NCBI GenBank assembly: GCA_014534155.1
Contig: JACVSB010000112.1
Coordinates: 1-6,173, forward strand
DNA length: 6,173 nt
Origin: Thermoleophilia bacterium
GTDB taxonomy: Bacteria; Actinomycetota; Thermoleophilia; Gaiellales; Gaiellaceae
Reading direction: 5' to 3'
Shown here: piece by piece, positions 5,122 to 6,173 of the stretch
How the letters are laid out: every line of letters starts with the position of its first letter
How positions within the stretch are numbered: position 1 is the first letter of the stretch
Notes under the pieces: model-generated
Seen by the model: only the letters and a program-made list of their open reading frames with translations
What the model was told of the DNA's origin: nothing
The model's database searches: none
Position numbers and translations under genes: made by a program

Positions 5122-6173
5122 TCGCGGTCGCGCTCAAAGGCATCGCGGGCCGGAAGCTGCGCACGGCGCTCACGGCCGTCGCGATCGTGCTCGGCGTCGC
5201 GATGGTCAGCGGGACGTACGTGCTCACGGACACGATCGACAAGGCGTTCTCCACCATCTTCCAGGAGACGTACGCGAACACGGATGCCGTCGTTCAGGGC
5301 CGGGGCGCCGAGATCGAGTTTCAGGGCGAGTCCGCGGAGGCACCGCCCATCCCGGCCTCGCTCCTCCAGCGCGTCCGCGCCGTTCCCCAGGTGGAGGCGG
5401 CGGCGGGCTCGGTCCTCAGCATCCAGGACACGAAGATCCTGACGAAGAAGGGCAAGGCCGTGAACACGAACGGCTCGCCGTCGTTCGGCTTCGGCATCGA
5501 CACCTCGGCGCAGGCGTCCCGCTTCAACCCGCTACAGCTCCTCGAAGGCCGGTGGCCGCAGGCGCGCGGAGAAGTCGTTCTCGACGTCGCCACGGCGGAC
5601 CGGGAGGGCTACGCGATCGCCGACTCGGTGAAGATCGCGACGCTGAAGCCGGTCGAGTCGTTCACCGTCGTCGGCCTCGCGCAGTACGGGAGCACGCGCT
5701 CGCTCGGGACGGCGACGTTCGCCGCCTTCACGCTTCCGGAGGCCCAGCGGCTTCTCGAGCGCGAGAACAAGTTCGATGCGATCTCGGTGGCGGCGAAGGA
5801 CGGCGTCCCGCCCGACGAGCTCGTGAGGGAGCTTCAGGCCGCGCTCCCCGCGAAGAGCGTGAAGGTGCGGACGGGCGAGGCGCAGGCGAGCAAGGACGCC
5901 GAGACCGCTGAGTTCACCAAGTTCATCCGCTACTTCCTGCTCGCGTTCGCCGGCGTTGCCCTCTTCGTCGGCGCGTTCGTCATCTTCAACACGCTCTCGA
6001 TCACGGTCGCGCAGCGGACGCGCGAGTTCGCAACGCTGCGGACGATCGGCGCGTCCCGGCGCCAGATCTTGGCGTCCGTCATCCTCGAGGCCTTCGCGGT
6101 CGGCCTGGCGGCGGCGGTCGTCGGGCTGTTCGGCGGCCTCGGCCTCGCCGTCGGCCTGAACAAGCTGTTCGAG
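5118..6173 (+). CDS. ABC transporter permease, FtsX/MacB family, 3' end missing
   Basis: Membrane partner of the preceding ATPase. The frame opens with GTG at 5118, overlapping the ATPase stop by 4 bases, and runs without a stop to the window end (352 codons). Visible order: a short cytoplasmic start (MIAVALKGIAGRKLRTAL); a first membrane helix at about 16-37; a large extracytoplasmic MacB-type domain at about 40-268 (containing LLEGRWPQARGEVVLD and FTVVGLAQYG); a second helix at about 273-295; the conserved cytoplasmic loop ITVAQRTREFATLRTIGASR (295-314), a hallmark of FtsX/MacB permeases; and the start of a third helix at about 318-345. Actinobacterial relatives are often about 800 residues with a second FtsX half, so the visible part may be under half of the protein. 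It probably exports or mechanically transmits to an unknown substrate; no function beyond the family can be claimed. Confidence 0.93.
   Translation, partial: MIAVALKGIAGRKLRTALTAVAIVLGVAMVSGTYVLTDTIDKAFSTIFQETYANTDAVVQGRGAEIEFQGESAEAPPIPASLLQRVRAVPQVEAAAGSVLSIQDTKILTKKGKAVNTNGSPSFGFGIDTSAQASRFNPLQLLEGRWPQARGEVVLDVATADREGYAIADSVKIATLKPVESFTVVGLAQYGSTRSLGTATFAAFTLPEAQRLLERENKFDAISVAAKDGVPPDELVRELQAALPAKSVKVRTGEAQASKDAETAEFTKFIRYFLLAFAGVALFVGAFVIFNTLSITVAQRTREFATLRTIGASRRQILASVILEAFAVGLAAAVVGLFGGLGLAVGLNKLFE

Noticed and set aside
5552..5911. A 119-codon plus-strand frame inside the permease
   Set aside because: It is out of frame with a clear MacB-type permease and is Arg/Gly/Ala-biased.

Overview
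The window is high-GC bacterial DNA, roughly 70% G+C by eye. Third codon positions are strongly G/C and several starts are GTG or TTG. Gene content and style suggest an actinomycetote, perhaps of the Thermoleophilia (Gaiella/Solirubrobacter-like); that placement is inference. I see no rRNA, tRNA, CRISPR array, insertion sequence or phage gene. Six protein genes are visible or partly visible, plus one cysteine-rich protein I cannot name.

Layout. (1) Bases 1-1869, plus strand: the 3' part of a winged-helix protein of the HTH_42/AlkZ-like DNA glycosylase family, then, after 9 bases, a complete endonuclease IV (nfo). Together they look like a two-step base-excision-repair operon: a base-removing enzyme followed by an enzyme that cuts abasic sites. 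(2) Bases 1909-3152, minus strand: a small nine-cysteine protein of unknown function and, upstream of it, a HAD-superfamily hydrolase with an unusual motif I. (3) Bases 3180-4220, plus strand: a CAX-type Ca2+/H+ antiporter, divergent from the HAD gene with only 27 bases between the two start codons. (4) Bases 4348-6173, plus strand: a MacB/LolD-type ABC ATPase and, overlapping by 4 bases, an FtsX/MacB-type permease cut by the window edge.

Regulation. The 27-base gap between the HAD and antiporter genes holds two overlapping, opposed -10-like hexamers, each 8-9 bases from a start codon, with no Shine-Dalgarno sequence. The cysteine-rich gene has a similar TTGCGC-17-CAGAAT box ending 7 bases before its ATG. 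These spacings point to leaderless mRNAs and one compact bidirectional promoter. The ABC operon instead has a clear GGAGG ribosome binding site and a 127-base upstream region.

Most of the window is ordinary chromosomal content. The points most worth following are the AlkZ-like/Nfo pair, the unnamed nine-cysteine protein, and the bidirectional leaderless promoter.
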